The notes under the pieces were generated by a model. The model did not search any database. It worked only from the letters and a program-made list of their open reading frames with translations, and was not told where the DNA came from. The translations under genes and the position numbers were made by a program. DNA of 44,610 nucleotides from the NCBI GenBank assembly GCA_021803035.1, contig JAJZME010000001.1:1-44610 (forward strand), read 5' to 3'. Shown piece by piece: positions 1 to 9,210 of the stretch (positions are counted from its first letter, which is position 1; every line of letters starts with the position of its first letter). The DNA comes from Acidobacteriota bacterium. Its GTDB lineage: Bacteria; Acidobacteriota; Terriglobia; Terriglobales; Acidobacteriaceae.

Positions 1-133
1 TTGCAACGGCGGCCGGGGAGCGGTGCCCGCTCCAGTATAGGTGGTGGCGAGGTCGGGCCGGGTCCCGGGAAGTCGGGCAAGCACGGCCAGGAACCTGTGG
101 CGAAAGTCGAAATCTGGAGAGAGCCATCCCTCA

Positions 134-190
134 GGGGCTGAAGCCCCATTGATTTTGCGGCACTTACGGCACGAATAAAGTCGTGCCCTT
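134..190. repeat. Intergenic palindromic repeat, copy A
   Basis: Two perfect hairpins stand side by side upstream of any gene. GGGGCT/AGCCCC (134-147) has a two-base loop. GGCACGA/TCGTGCC (168-174 and 181-187) has a six-base loop. The second hairpin is preceded by CACTTAC. A degenerate copy of the CACTTAC-plus-hairpin block occurs near 19752 and a looser one near 25265, so I read this as an interspersed non-coding repeat rather than a terminator. The rest of 1-245 shows no gene I can support. Confidence 0.6.
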
Positions 191-245
191 TCAAAACAGG
201 GCTCTTACCACAGGACTTTTGCTACAGGACTTTTACCGCGGGCTG

Positions 246-944
246 CTAGGAACCGGCGCTTTGGACCGAGGCCTGGAGAAGCTGCGAGGCCAGTGAACAG
301 AGGGCCTGGCGAAAGGCTTCGCGCACCGCTTCCGGGGTCCATCCGGTGGCGGCGGGCCCGCCGTGTGCGGCGAGCAGGGCGGCGGTTTCGGGGCCAGTGA
401 AGCCGGCGGAGGCGCGCAGCACGAAGACGGTGCGCTGGTCGACGGGAAGCGCGGCCAGCCAGCGGCGCACGCGGTCGCGATCCGGGCCGGCGATCATGCG
501 CTCCAGTTCTTCGCGCGAGAGGCCTGCGGCGTCCAGGTCGTCCTCTTCGATACAGGAGGATGGCGGCGTTACTGTCCGCGGAGCGGCGAGGCTGGCGGGA
601 TCGCGCTGCGCCAGCAACTCGATGGCCGCGGCGCACAGGACGCCGCGGCAGATCTTGCGGCCCTCGACGGGGTCGCAGGCGGCGGAGGCGTCCGTGGTGG
701 CGACGGCTGTTTCCACCAGGCGCACGCTGTCTTCGCCCTCGCCGACGAGCATGGAGGCCAGGGTGTAGAGGCCGGCGGCGATGCGGTCGAACATCGCGTC
801 CAAACCTTCAAAGGCCAGGGCGACGGTGGCATCGTCCTTGGGGCGGCCGTCCATGAGGCCGCGCACGCGCTCGGTAAAGACTTCAGCGCCCTCGGGAATG
901 GGCTGCGGAGGGATGAGGCTGGAGCTGGGCGAGTTCTTAGCCAT
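246..944 (-). CDS. Sigma-70 region-4-like protein
   Basis: This 232-residue cytoplasmic protein resembles the C-terminal part of ECF sigma factors. Residues about 164-190 carry an LPVDQRTVFVLR segment followed by GFTGPETAALL, which matches the region-4 helix-turn-helix pattern that binds the -35 element. The N-terminal 130 residues are acidic and alanine-rich and show no clear region 2, so a working sigma factor is not demonstrated. It could be a sigma-like regulator or a diverged, inactive relative. The start has a good Shine-Dalgarno (AAAGGAG, 5-8 bases before ATG). It is divergent from ppk1 with a 186-bp spacer that must hold both promoters. No signal peptide or membrane segment is visible. 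Confidence 0.5.
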   Translation of the reverse strand: MAKNSPSSSLIPPQPIPEGAEVFTERVRGLMDGRPKDDATVALAFEGLDAMFDRIAAGLYTLASMLVGEGEDSVRLVETAVATTDASAACDPVEGRKICRGVLCAAAIELLAQRDPASLAAPRTVTPPSSCIEEDDLDAAGLSREELERMIAGPDRDRVRRWLAALPVDQRTVFVLRASAGFTGPETAALLAAHGGPAATGWTPEAVREAFRQALCSLASQLLQASVQSAGS

Positions 945-1130
945 CGGATTCTCCTTTCGCGGCAGGGGACCACAACGCCGTCCAATTCTATCCTGGGGCT
1001 AATCGGCCGGCAGCGCAAGTGCGGCCGCAAATTGCCGGGGGACGCGGAGGGCCGCAGAGGCGGGACGGCGAGGATGCCGTCTTCCGCCAAAACGCTGTAG
1101 ACTGCCAACACGGCCCGGTGAGCTGAAGAG

Positions 1131-3281
1131 ATGGCCAGAACCCCGCCCAAGCCGAAGCTTTTCAACGGACGCGACCACTCGTGGATGCAGTTTAACCGGC
1201 GTGTGCTTGAAGAGGCCGAGGATCCGGGGAATCCGCTGCTGGAACGCGTGAAGTTTCTGGCCATTACGGCGTCGAACCTGGATGAGTACGTGGAGGTGCG
1301 GCAGGCGGGGCTGATGCAGCGCATTGAGGACGGCTACCGGGAGCCGGGCTACGACGGGCTGCGGCCGCAGGAGTCGCTGGACGTTCTGACGGCGGATATT
1401 CACGAGTTTGTGGCGGCGCAGTACCGGTGCTGGAACCAGCACCTGCTGCCGGAGCTGCGCAAGCAGGGCATTCGCCTGCTGGAGTGGAACGAGCTGAGCG
1501 CGCACGCCCGCGACTTTGCGCAGGGCTACTTCCAGCGCGAGGTCGATCCACTGCTGACGCCGATCTCGATCGATCCGGCGCATCCGTTTCCGCGGGTGAT
1601 CAACAAGGCGCTGTGTCTGGCCCTGCTGCTGCGCGCCAAGCGGCGGCGTTCGGGGCCGCAGGTGCTGGGCGTGGTGACGGTGCCGCGGGCGCTGCCGCGG
1701 TTTGTCCGGCTGCCCTGCGAGGATGGCGGTTTTGACTACCTGCTGCTACAGGACCTGATTGCGCAGAACCTGGCCGGGATGTACCGCGGCTACGAGGTGC
1801 TGAGCTGCGCGGCCTTCCGCGTGACGCGCAATTCGAATCTCTACTTCGAGGAAGAGGAATCGCGGTCGCTGCTGGAGACGATCCGCGTGGAATTGCACAA
1901 CCGGCGCAAGGGCGACGCGGTGCGGCTGGAGGTGGAAACGGGCGCCGAGGCGGAGATTGTGGAACGGCTGAGGGTGAACTTCGAGCTGGATGCGAGCCAG
2001 GTGTGCCACGGCGACGGGCCGGTGAACCTGTCGCGGCTGATGTTCTTTTACGATGATGTGGCCCGGCCGGACCTGAAGTTCCAGCCTTTCACGCCCAAGC
2101 CGCTGCTGCTGAGCCGCAAATCGACGGGAATTTTCGATGAGCTGCGCCACCGGGACATTCTGCTGCATCACCCGTACGATGCCTACGATCCGGTGGTGGA
2201 GTTCGTGCGCCAGGGGGCGCTGGATCCGGCCGTAGTCACGATGAAGCAGACGCTCTACCGCACCAGCCAGGATTCGCCGATGTTTCAGGCGCTGATCGAG
2301 GCTGGCGCCACCAAGGAAGCCGTGGTGGTGGTGGAGCTGATGGCGCGATTTGACGAGGCGTCGAACATCCGCTGGGCGCGCAGCATGGAGGACGCCGGGG
2401 TGCAGGTGTTTCACGGCGTGGTGGGGCTGAAGACGCATTGCAAGCTGTCCATGCTGGTGCGCCGGGACGAGGACGGCGTGACGCGCCGCTACTGCCACCT
2501 GGGCACCGGCAACTACAACCCGGTTACGGCGCGGTTTTATACCGACCTGAGCCTGCTGACGAGCGATCCGCAGATTACCGAGCGGGTGCACATGGTCTTC
2601 AATTACCTGACGGCGCACGCCGAGATCGACGACTACCGGCCGCTGCTGGTAGCGCCGCTGACCATGGCCGAGAGCTTTCTGGGGCTGATCCGGCGCGAGA
2701 CCGAACATGCGAAGGCGGGACGGCCGGCGCATATTGTGGCCAAGATGAACTCGCTGCTGGAGCCGTCGGTGATTGAGGCGCTGTATCAGGCGTCGCAGGC
2801 CGGGGTGGAGATTGACCTGATCGTGCGCGGGGTGTCGATTCTGCGGCCGGGCGTGAAGGGGCTGTCGGAGCGGATCCGGGTGCGCTCGATCGTGGGCCGG
2901 TTCCTGGAGCACTCGCGCATCTTTCACTTCGCCAACGGGGGCAACGACGAGATCTATCTGGGTTCGGCCGACTGGATGCCGCGCAACCTGTTCGAACGCT
3001 GCGAAGTGGTCTTTCCGGTGCGCGATCCGGCGGCGCTGGCGCGCATTCACGACGAGATTCTGCCGGCGTATCTGGCCGATACGGTGAAGGCGCGGCTGCA
3101 ACAGGCCGATGGCAGCTATATTCGCGCCAGCAAGCCGCTTAAGGATGCCTGGCTGTTTTCCAGCCAGGATTTTCTGATTCAGTTGGCGGAAGGGAAGGCC
3201 GATCTGGAAGCCATTCCGGGTCCGGCCGGGGTGAAGGCGCGGTTGGGAAGCGCGCAGCGCAGGGCCGATGCCGCCGACTGA
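1131..3281 (+). CDS. ppk1: Polyphosphate kinase 1
   Basis: This enzyme makes long-chain inorganic polyphosphate from the gamma phosphate of ATP, reversibly, through a phosphohistidine intermediate. The 716 residues match the usual PPK1 length of about 690-740. The N domain begins with the family pattern SWMQFNRRVLEEA, followed by SNLDEYVEVR. The phosphorylated histidine is His456 in HLGTGNYN, and the second phospholipase-D-like motif has His594 in LEHSRIFHF. Both catalytic domains are intact. A SixA-type phosphatase and a Ppx/GppA-family phosphatase lie about 6-8 kb downstream, so synthesis and turnover genes share this neighbourhood. The gene appears monocistronic; the next gene is convergent. 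Confidence 0.96.
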   Translation: MARTPPKPKLFNGRDHSWMQFNRRVLEEAEDPGNPLLERVKFLAITASNLDEYVEVRQAGLMQRIEDGYREPGYDGLRPQESLDVLTADIHEFVAAQYRCWNQHLLPELRKQGIRLLEWNELSAHARDFAQGYFQREVDPLLTPISIDPAHPFPRVINKALCLALLLRAKRRRSGPQVLGVVTVPRALPRFVRLPCEDGGFDYLLLQDLIAQNLAGMYRGYEVLSCAAFRVTRNSNLYFEEEESRSLLETIRVELHNRRKGDAVRLEVETGAEAEIVERLRVNFELDASQVCHGDGPVNLSRLMFFYDDVARPDLKFQPFTPKPLLLSRKSTGIFDELRHRDILLHHPYDAYDPVVEFVRQGALDPAVVTMKQTLYRTSQDSPMFQALIEAGATKEAVVVVELMARFDEASNIRWARSMEDAGVQVFHGVVGLKTHCKLSMLVRRDEDGVTRRYCHLGTGNYNPVTARFYTDLSLLTSDPQITERVHMVFNYLTAHAEIDDYRPLLVAPLTMAESFLGLIRRETEHAKAGRPAHIVAKMNSLLEPSVIEALYQASQAGVEIDLIVRGVSILRPGVKGLSERIRVRSIVGRFLEHSRIFHFANGGNDEIYLGSADWMPRNLFERCEVVFPVRDPAALARIHDEILPAYLADTVKARLQQADGSYIRASKPLKDAWLFSSQDFLIQLAEGKADLEAIPGPAGVKARLGSAQRRADAAD

Positions 3282-3330
3282 AGGCGATCAATCGCAGGGA
3301 TAGACGATGTGCCCGGGCGGCGTGCTGCGG

Positions 3331-4563
3331 CTAATCCGCGCTCTCGCCCAAGGGCGCGTTGTCTGCACGCGGCAGCCCACCGCGCAGCCAGCGCGCCAGC
3401 GCCCAGCTCAGGAAGAGGCAGGCGGCGATGCTGATGCCGGCATCGGTGAGGAAGCTGCCGGTGACTCCGTCCCAGTCGTAGCCGTGGCCGTCGATGAACG
3501 CCATGTAGACGATGGGCAGGTTGGTTGCCGCCATCAACAGGCTGAAGAGCGTGGCGGCAAGGGGATTGCCGGGGCCGATGACCTCGAAGGTGATGGCGTT
3601 GCCGGTGGCGAAGGCCAGGGCCTGGAAGATGTTTTCGCCGGTATATGCCAGGCCGAAGCACCAGGGCGTGCGGGGCAGAGCGAGCAGGCTGAGCGTGAAC
3701 AGGCCGCCCGCGATGCCGATGCCGAGATAAAGCGGGCGCAGACGGAAGTAGCGCGCCAGTGGCTTGAGCAGAAAGCTGCCGCCCAGTCCGGCGGCCACCG
3801 TGCCCATGCCGGCGAACATGCTGACCGTGTGCTGGCTGGCGGAAAACGCATTGCCCACGCCACCCAGGACGTTGGTGAGCGAAAACGAGGCGCAGGGAAG
3901 CAGAAACAGCGCCAGGGCAATCAGCACATCGCGCTTTTTCAGGAGCGAAGCAACCTCGGTGAAGAAGCGGCCAAAGCTTTCGCTGGCCAACTGGCGGTCG
4001 GGGCCCGGCGCGGGGACCGCCAGAAAGAGGATCATGGGCACAATCGTTGCGCCGCCCAAGATGAAGGCCGCTTCAACCGGCTGAAACCGCTGGACGATGC
4101 TGCCTGCCAGGAGAATCATGAGGCCGGCGGAGCCGGTGTTGGACACGGCAAACCAGACGCCGAGGTGGCTGTCCTGGTGTTTGTCGATGAGGCTGCCCAT
4201 CCAGCCGCCAACCGCGCCCTGATAGAACGAGGAGGCCACGTTTGCGGCGATCATGACCGCCTCGACGAGGAGGGGATTGCGGTGGTCGTAGACGGTGAAG
4301 GCCAGGCCCGCGGCCGATAAGACTCCAAAGATCAGCGCATAGGTTCGGCGGCTAAAGCGCACGTCGAGCATGGGCGCGAGCAGGAAGGTCCAGAATGCGG
4401 GCGACAGGACGGCGGCCGTGATGGCGGCGATGTGGCCGCCGGGAATGCCCTGGGCCGCCAGCATCTCCGGGACGGTGACCACGGAAAAGCCGCCTACAAG
4501 CCCAAATGTTGAATTGGTCAGGCCCATGAGCCAGATTGGCGGCAGCCGGCGCGATTCGGTCAT
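3331..4563 (-). CDS. MFS transporter, AmpG-like
   Basis: This 410-residue integral membrane protein has about 12 predicted hydrophobic segments and the general layout of the AmpG/PAT branch of the major facilitator superfamily. The start is supported by AAGGAG six bases before ATG. AmpG proteins import anhydro-muropeptides for cell-wall recycling, but other members of this branch carry acetyl-CoA or unknown substrates, and I see no residue that fixes the substrate. It ends 49 bp from ppk1 in convergent orientation and is divergent from the methyltransferase gene. No recycling enzyme (AmpD, NagZ, AnmK) is adjacent, so a muropeptide role is only inferred from family resemblance. Confidence 0.75.
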   Translation of the reverse strand: MTESRRLPPIWLMGLTNSTFGLVGGFSVVTVPEMLAAQGIPGGHIAAITAAVLSPAFWTFLLAPMLDVRFSRRTYALIFGVLSAAGLAFTVYDHRNPLLVEAVMIAANVASSFYQGAVGGWMGSLIDKHQDSHLGVWFAVSNTGSAGLMILLAGSIVQRFQPVEAAFILGGATIVPMILFLAVPAPGPDRQLASESFGRFFTEVASLLKKRDVLIALALFLLPCASFSLTNVLGGVGNAFSASQHTVSMFAGMGTVAAGLGGSFLLKPLARYFRLRPLYLGIGIAGGLFTLSLLALPRTPWCFGLAYTGENIFQALAFATGNAITFEVIGPGNPLAATLFSLLMAATNLPIVYMAFIDGHGYDWDGVTGSFLTDAGISIAACLFLSWALARWLRGGLPRADNAPLGESAD

Positions 4564-4726
4564 CCGGAACTCCTTGTCAAACTTACCTCGTCAAGGGGAG
4601 ACGCGGGGCCTTCTTAGTCTCTTGTACCTGAAACGCGCCAGGAACTCCAAATTGGCGGGGGGTGCCGCCGGCGGGTGGGGTGATTGCAGTTTTCAGGCGC
4701 CGCGATCTCCTACAATCGTTGCTGGT

Positions 4727-5392
4727 ATGAATTCTCCGCCCGATCTGAACCGCATTGCCGGCTTATATCCATGGATGGAAGCAGTTACGTTTGGTCCGTG
4801 GCTGTCTTGGTGCAGAGCGGGCTTTCTGGGTGAGATGGGCCATTGCCGCCGCGCGCTGGTGATTGGAGACGCGGATGGCCGGTTTACGGCCCGGCTGCTG
4901 GGCGCCAATCCGGAGGTGGAGATTGACGCGGTGGACACCAGCACGGCCATGCTGCGGGCGCTGATCCGCCGCGCCGGGCGAAACGCCGCGCGGGTGCGCG
5001 CCTATTGCGTCGATGCGCGCCTGTGGCAGCCGGCGAATCCGCCTTACGATCTTGTGGTCACGCACTTTTCCCTGGATTTGCTGACGACGGATGAAGTGCG
5101 CGCGCTGGCGGAGAAGCTGCGCGGCGTTGTGTCGCCATCGGCATTGTGGGTGGTGTCGGAGTTCGAGGTTTCGACGGGGCTCTTTGGCCGCCTGGTGGCG
5201 GGGCCGGTGGTTGCGGGACGGTACCTCGGCTTGCAGTGGCTTGCCGATCTGGCTTTCACGACGCTGCCTGATTATCGAGGTGCGCTTGGCGAGGCGGGCT
5301 TTGCGCTACAGAGGCGGCGCCGTTGGCTGGGCGGCTTGTTGTCGGGCGAGTTGTGGAGGACGGCAGAGGCGCGGAATTTGCCGCCGGCATGA
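4727..5392 (+). CDS. Class I SAM-dependent methyltransferase
   Basis: A protein of 221 residues with a Rossmann-type SAM-binding core. Motif I reads ALVIGDADGRFTARLL near residues 43-58. An acidic residue follows at the end of strand 2 (VEIDAVDTS), and YDLVVTHFSLDLL is the motif-IV-like strand. The open frame extends far upstream, but ATG 4727 gives the usual N-terminus for small methyltransferases; the upstream extension reads as low-quality, Arg/Gly-rich sequence. The substrate is unknown. There is no methyltransferase partner or pathway gene next to it, so small-molecule methylation is a guess from fold only. Confidence 0.75.
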   Translation: MNSPPDLNRIAGLYPWMEAVTFGPWLSWCRAGFLGEMGHCRRALVIGDADGRFTARLLGANPEVEIDAVDTSTAMLRALIRRAGRNAARVRAYCVDARLWQPANPPYDLVVTHFSLDLLTTDEVRALAEKLRGVVSPSALWVVSEFEVSTGLFGRLVAGPVVAGRYLGLQWLADLAFTTLPDYRGALGEAGFALQRRRRWLGGLLSGELWRTAEARNLPPA

Positions 5393-5508
5393 AAGGATTC
5401 GTACAAATATTACGCTTTCCAAAATAGATGCAACAGCGGTGCTGCGAAAGAGTCGCGTGCCACGCTTTGTCCTGATTTAGCACGGGGATGCGCATACGGA
5501 GGTGAGCC

Positions 5509-5562
5509 ATGATTTTCCCTCTGCCAGCCATGCCGGCAATGGCTCCAAAGGATGAAGTATGA
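5509..5562 (+). CDS. Candidate 17-residue small ORF
   Basis: A 17-codon frame starts at ATG 5509, three bases after GGAGGTGA (5498-5505), an eight-base match to the anti-Shine-Dalgarno sequence. The product would be MIFPLPAMPAMAPKDEV. The frame spans a perfect 6-bp hairpin (AGCCAT/ATGGCT). It lies upstream of the predicted receptor promoter, so it would need its own transcript. No homology can be claimed at this length; the ribosome binding site is the only support. Confidence 0.25.
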   Translation: MIFPLPAMPAMAPKDEV

Positions 5563-5602
5563 ACGCACACGCAAATTAGTTCATATTATCGAAAGTTCGC
5601 CT

Positions 5603-5631
5603 TGACTTCTCTCCTTTTATTCGCTAACTTC
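5603..5631 (+). promoter_or_regulatory. Sigma-70-type promoter for TonB receptor gene
   Basis: TTGACT (5603-5608) is separated by exactly 17 bases from TAACTT (5626-5631). Transcription would begin near 5638, giving a leader of about 190 bases before the receptor start codon. The match to TTGACA and TATAAT is 5/6 and 3/6, and the surrounding sequence is AT-rich, as expected for a promoter in a GC-rich genome. Confidence 0.5.
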
Positions 5632-5653
5632 TCCGGTCAAATTCGGAGGACCG

Positions 5654-5689
5654 ATGTATCGGGATTGCGCGGAATATCCCTCGGGTTAG
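5654..5689 (+). CDS. Candidate 11-residue leader peptide
   Basis: GGAGGA (5645-5650) stands three bases before ATG 5654, which opens an 11-codon frame (MYRDCAEYPSG) ending at TAG 5687-5689. It falls between the predicted promoter and the receptor gene, so it would be translated from the receptor mRNA. The composition does not show a run of one amino acid, so a classical attenuator is not evident. It may be a real leader peptide or a chance frame. Confidence 0.3.
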   Translation: MYRDCAEYPSG

Positions 5690-5827
5690 GTGTATCGGTT
5701 CCCTTTTCTCTGCCAATGCTCGATGAGGTTGGTCCGTGTGTCATCGGCATGAAAGGCAAGCGAGATGCGAGCCGCGGCGTGGAGTGTGCGCCGCGTCGGC
5801 ACTCAAAAGCCGGAAAGGGAGCATCCC

Positions 5828-8800
5828 ATGAAAGCGTTGTTTCTGAGGGGCATGATGCTGATGTTGCTGGGGGCGGCGACAGCGGCCTACGCGCAGTTTT
5901 CAAGTAATCTTCAGGGGACAGTGACCGATCCATCGGGCGCGGTTATCCCTGGAGCTTCCGTAACCCTGACCAATAGCGCGACCGGAGTGTCGCAGGATAC
6001 GACCACGGGACCGCAGGGCGTGTTCCGCTTTGTGAGCGTTGCGCCCGGTCCCTATAAAGTGATCACCTCGGCCACGAGCTTTGCGACTCACGAAGTCAAC
6101 ATCGAATTGACGACGAACCAGACGCTGAATCTGCCCGTGACGCTGAGTCTGGCTACGCAGGCGCTCACAGTGAATGTTACCGACCGGCCGCCGGTGCTCG
6201 ACACCGCAGAAACGCGGACGCAATTGACGCTGGGCACGCAGAGCCTGAACTCATTGCCGTTGCCGGGGCGCAATGTGCTGGCGCTCACCAGTCTTGCTCC
6301 GGGAGTTACCGGGCTGGGCATCATCGGCTCGGGCGGCAATGGGCAGTCAAACGACAACTACGCGGCTGAGACCGAGGTGAGCGCGACCGCCAACGGGCGC
6401 AGCAGCGTGGGCAACATGTACGTGGTGGATGGACTGGACATTACCAGCGACATTACGCCCGGCGTGTTGAATCTGGTTCCCAATCCGGACACGATTCAGG
6501 AGACGACGGTGCAGGTGAACACCTACAACGTGGACTACGGGCGCAACAGCTCGATGGTCCAGGTGATGACCACCCGCTCGGGCACGGAGCATTATCACTT
6601 TCTGGCCAGCGATTACTTTACCAACGACATGATGCAGGCGGGGAGCGAGTTTTCTCACAAAATTCCCAAGTACCACTCGAACAATATCTCCGCCACTCTG
6701 GGCGGTCCGGTGCCGTTTCTCCACCAGACGTATTTCTTTACGGGGTGGGAGCCGCTGCTTGCTTTGACACAATCGACGAACTCGTCGGCGGTGTTTGAAG
6801 ATCCGCAGTTCACGGCGTGGGCCAAGGCGAATTTTCCAAACGCGCTGGGCACCAAGCTGCTGGCACAGTATCCGGCGTCGAATGTTACCGGCGTAAAAGT
6901 GGCCAAGACCGCGGCGAATATCTACGGATCCAGTTGCGGGACGGCGGCGACGGCCAACATACCGTGCTCGCTCCCGGTGTTCGATCAGGGCGTATTCAAC
7001 GCGACGAACACGCGCAACGCGCTGCAATACAACTTCCGCGTGGATAAGTACTTCAAGAACGACCGCATTTACGGCAACTACTACAACACAGGGCTGGATA
7101 TCGGAGGGCCGTCGATTCGCGTGGGGATGGAGGGGATGCAGCACTACGGCGTGCACTCCTTCCAGGCCAACGAGACGCACACCTTCACGCCGAAGCTGCT
7201 GAACGAGGCGGGTTTCGGATTTTTGCGCATGGAAGGTCTGATCAACAAGACGGGTCCGTTTCATGTGCCGATCGTGGCGGTCAATGGATGGAATGTGAAT
7301 ATAGGCGTGTCAAAGGCGGATGAGAACTACGTGCAGCACCACTTCACATGGCGGGATGTGATGACCTACATCCACGGGGCTCACGAGGTGAGCTTTGGGT
7401 ATGAAGGTTTCCACGGAGACAACCTGACCTATTTCGGCCCGTGGTTTTCGCAGCCGCAACTGACATTCCAGGATCCGGTGGCGCTGATTCTGGGCAATGT
7501 GTACAGCGAGACGGGCGTGGCCTTCAATCCGGTAACCGGCGAGCAGGCCGGGCTGCTGGGCGGCAGCGTGCGCGCACAGGGCACCACGTGGGGAATCTTC
7601 GGGCAGGATTCCTGGAAGGTTGGCCCGCGGGTGACGTTGAATTACGGCGTGCGCTTTGATAACTTTGGCAATCCTTCTCCGAAGGAGAACGCGACGCTCG
7701 CCAACTTTTTCTACGGCAGCGGCTCAACGATCACCGAGCAGGTGGCCAACGGCTCTGTGATCCAGATCAAGCACGCATTCAATCACGCGCTGACGGCGTT
7801 CAGCCCACGCGGCGGAGTGGCCTGGGATGTTACCGGCAAGGGCAAGTGGGTGTTACGCGGCGGTGTCGGCTTGTATCACGACTGGGTGACGCTGGGGAAC
7901 GTGCAGAACGAATTTGGCAATCCTCCGGCCTCCACCACGCCGACGTTTGTTGCCGGAACCACCACGCCTCCGGTCTTTTCGCTTGGAAGCAGCGATACCT
8001 ATCCGTTCGGATTCACCTACCCGGCCTTTCCGGGCTATGGGCTGAATTCTCACGGCGGGTATGCGAACTCCACGGTGCAACTGAACATCTCCGGCAACGA
8101 TCCGAATCTGAGCCCATCGAACACGTACAACTACAGCGTGGCGCTAGAACACGCGCTGGGAACGAACTTTGCGGTTGCCGCCGGCTACTCGGGGTCTCAC
8201 TCCAACGAGTTGTTTACCAACTTTGCCGGCCATGTCACCAACGCCTATTACGGGCTGGACATCAACAACTTCCCGGGCAGCCTGATTCAGAACGGCGGCA
8301 AGCTGGTGCGCCTGAATCCGAACTTCGGGAGCATTCGCTACACGATGAACGGGCCGACTTCGACCTACAACGCGTTTATTGTCGACTTCAGGGGCCGGTT
8401 CTGGGGCCATGGCATGATCAACGCATCGTACACGCGGTCCAGTTCCTGGGACGATGCAGGCATGTACCCGACGGTTCAATCGAACACGGGGAATTACTCG
8501 CAGTACTGGTCACCTTCGAACTGGGATGCGCCCAACCGGTATTCCATGCAATTCAGCTACGAGCTGCCGGGGTTGCGCAGCGGCATGGCGCCGCTGGGCT
8601 TGTTTGTGAATGGATGGTCACTGAACGCGGTTACGATATTGCAGAGTGGAACGCCGTTTACGGTGACCACCAGCCAGGCCTTCAAGGCGGTGCTGAATTC
8701 CTCTGGCCAGGTGATCGGCAACACCGGCGGCGATTACAACGCGGATGGCGTCAACAGCGACTATCCCAACACGCCCACCTTCGGGTACAGCATTCCCACT

Positions 8801-9109
8801 TCGCGATCGGCGCAGTTGAGCGGAGTCTTCAAGGTTGCCGATTTTCCGGTTCCGAGCTTCGGTCTGGAAGGAAACGAGCAGCCGAACCGGTTCCGCAATC
8901 CCGGGTACGCGAATACCGACTTTGCTCTGCTGAAGAACACGCACGTGAGCGAAAAGGCGACGCTGCAACTGAGGCTTGAAGCCTATAACCTGTTCAACCG
9001 CGCAAACCTGGGCGGCACCTCGTCGAACCTGACGAGCGGCAGCTTTGGCAAGTCAACCTCGCAGTACAACGCGCGCTTCCTGCAGATTGGCGCACGGTTC
9101 CAGTTTTAG
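5828..9109 (+). CDS. TonB-dependent receptor, Oar-like
   Basis: This outer-membrane protein of 1093 residues has a signal peptide ending in AYAQ, then a carboxypeptidase-regulatory-like beta-sandwich (residues about 23-110, with GTVTDPSGAVIPGASV). A plug-like region follows (GRNVLALTSLAPGV), then a long beta-barrel ending in phenylalanine (GARFQF), as usual for outer-membrane insertion. The layout is typical of the large Oar-like receptor families expanded in Acidobacteriota. They are thought to import glycans or other large substrates using TonB energy, but the substrate cannot be read from sequence. ATG 5828 is preferred because GGAAAGGGA precedes it by about eight bases and the signal peptide begins there. 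No SusD-like partner or glycosidase is adjacent. Confidence 0.93.
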   Translation: MKALFLRGMMLMLLGAATAAYAQFSSNLQGTVTDPSGAVIPGASVTLTNSATGVSQDTTTGPQGVFRFVSVAPGPYKVITSATSFATHEVNIELTTNQTLNLPVTLSLATQALTVNVTDRPPVLDTAETRTQLTLGTQSLNSLPLPGRNVLALTSLAPGVTGLGIIGSGGNGQSNDNYAAETEVSATANGRSSVGNMYVVDGLDITSDITPGVLNLVPNPDTIQETTVQVNTYNVDYGRNSSMVQVMTTRSGTEHYHFLASDYFTNDMMQAGSEFSHKIPKYHSNNISATLGGPVPFLHQTYFFTGWEPLLALTQSTNSSAVFEDPQFTAWAKANFPNALGTKLLAQYPASNVTGVKVAKTAANIYGSSCGTAATANIPCSLPVFDQGVFNATNTRNALQYNFRVDKYFKNDRIYGNYYNTGLDIGGPSIRVGMEGMQHYGVHSFQANETHTFTPKLLNEAGFGFLRMEGLINKTGPFHVPIVAVNGWNVNIGVSKADENYVQHHFTWRDVMTYIHGAHEVSFGYEGFHGDNLTYFGPWFSQPQLTFQDPVALILGNVYSETGVAFNPVTGEQAGLLGGSVRAQGTTWGIFGQDSWKVGPRVTLNYGVRFDNFGNPSPKENATLANFFYGSGSTITEQVANGSVIQIKHAFNHALTAFSPRGGVAWDVTGKGKWVLRGGVGLYHDWVTLGNVQNEFGNPPASTTPTFVAGTTTPPVFSLGSSDTYPFGFTYPAFPGYGLNSHGGYANSTVQLNISGNDPNLSPSNTYNYSVALEHALGTNFAVAAGYSGSHSNELFTNFAGHVTNAYYGLDINNFPGSLIQNGGKLVRLNPNFGSIRYTMNGPTSTYNAFIVDFRGRFWGHGMINASYTRSSSWDDAGMYPTVQSNTGNYSQYWSPSNWDAPNRYSMQFSYELPGLRSGMAPLGLFVNGWSLNAVTILQSGTPFTVTTSQAFKAVLNSSGQVIGNTGGDYNADGVNSDYPNTPTFGYSIPTSRSAQLSGVFKVADFPVPSFGLEGNEQPNRFRNPGYANTDFALLKNTHVSEKATLQLRLEAYNLFNRANLGGTSSNLTSGSFGKSTSQYNARFLQIGARFQF

Positions 9110-9210
9110 CAGGGGCGGCGCGGCGCGCCTGTGGAAATGTTGCGCCGTGTTAACATCTTCTCTAACCGATCCGGCGGAGCCAGCGTACTGGTTCCGCCGG
9201 ACGCAGCACA

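Larger units (their letters stand above)
5393..5827 (+). other. 435-bp regulatory gap before TonB receptor
   Basis: This stretch is visibly richer in A and T than its surroundings. It holds two very short reading frames with near-perfect Shine-Dalgarno sequences (5509-5562 and 5654-5689), a perfect hairpin AGCCAT/ATGGCT at 5526-5544, and a consensus-like promoter at 5603-5631. I see no gene of normal size in it. The simplest reading is a control region for the TonB-dependent receptor gene, with a leader of about 190 bases. Confidence 0.6.

Noticed and set aside
1746..3101. A 451-codon frame antisense to ppk1
   Set aside because: Arg/His-rich composition and perfect embedding within a well-supported gene in the opposite frame; a high-GC shadow.
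9140..9168. TTGCGC and TAACCG, 17 bases apart, before sixA
   Set aside because: Spacing is right, but both hexamers match the consensus poorly, so I do not call a promoter.
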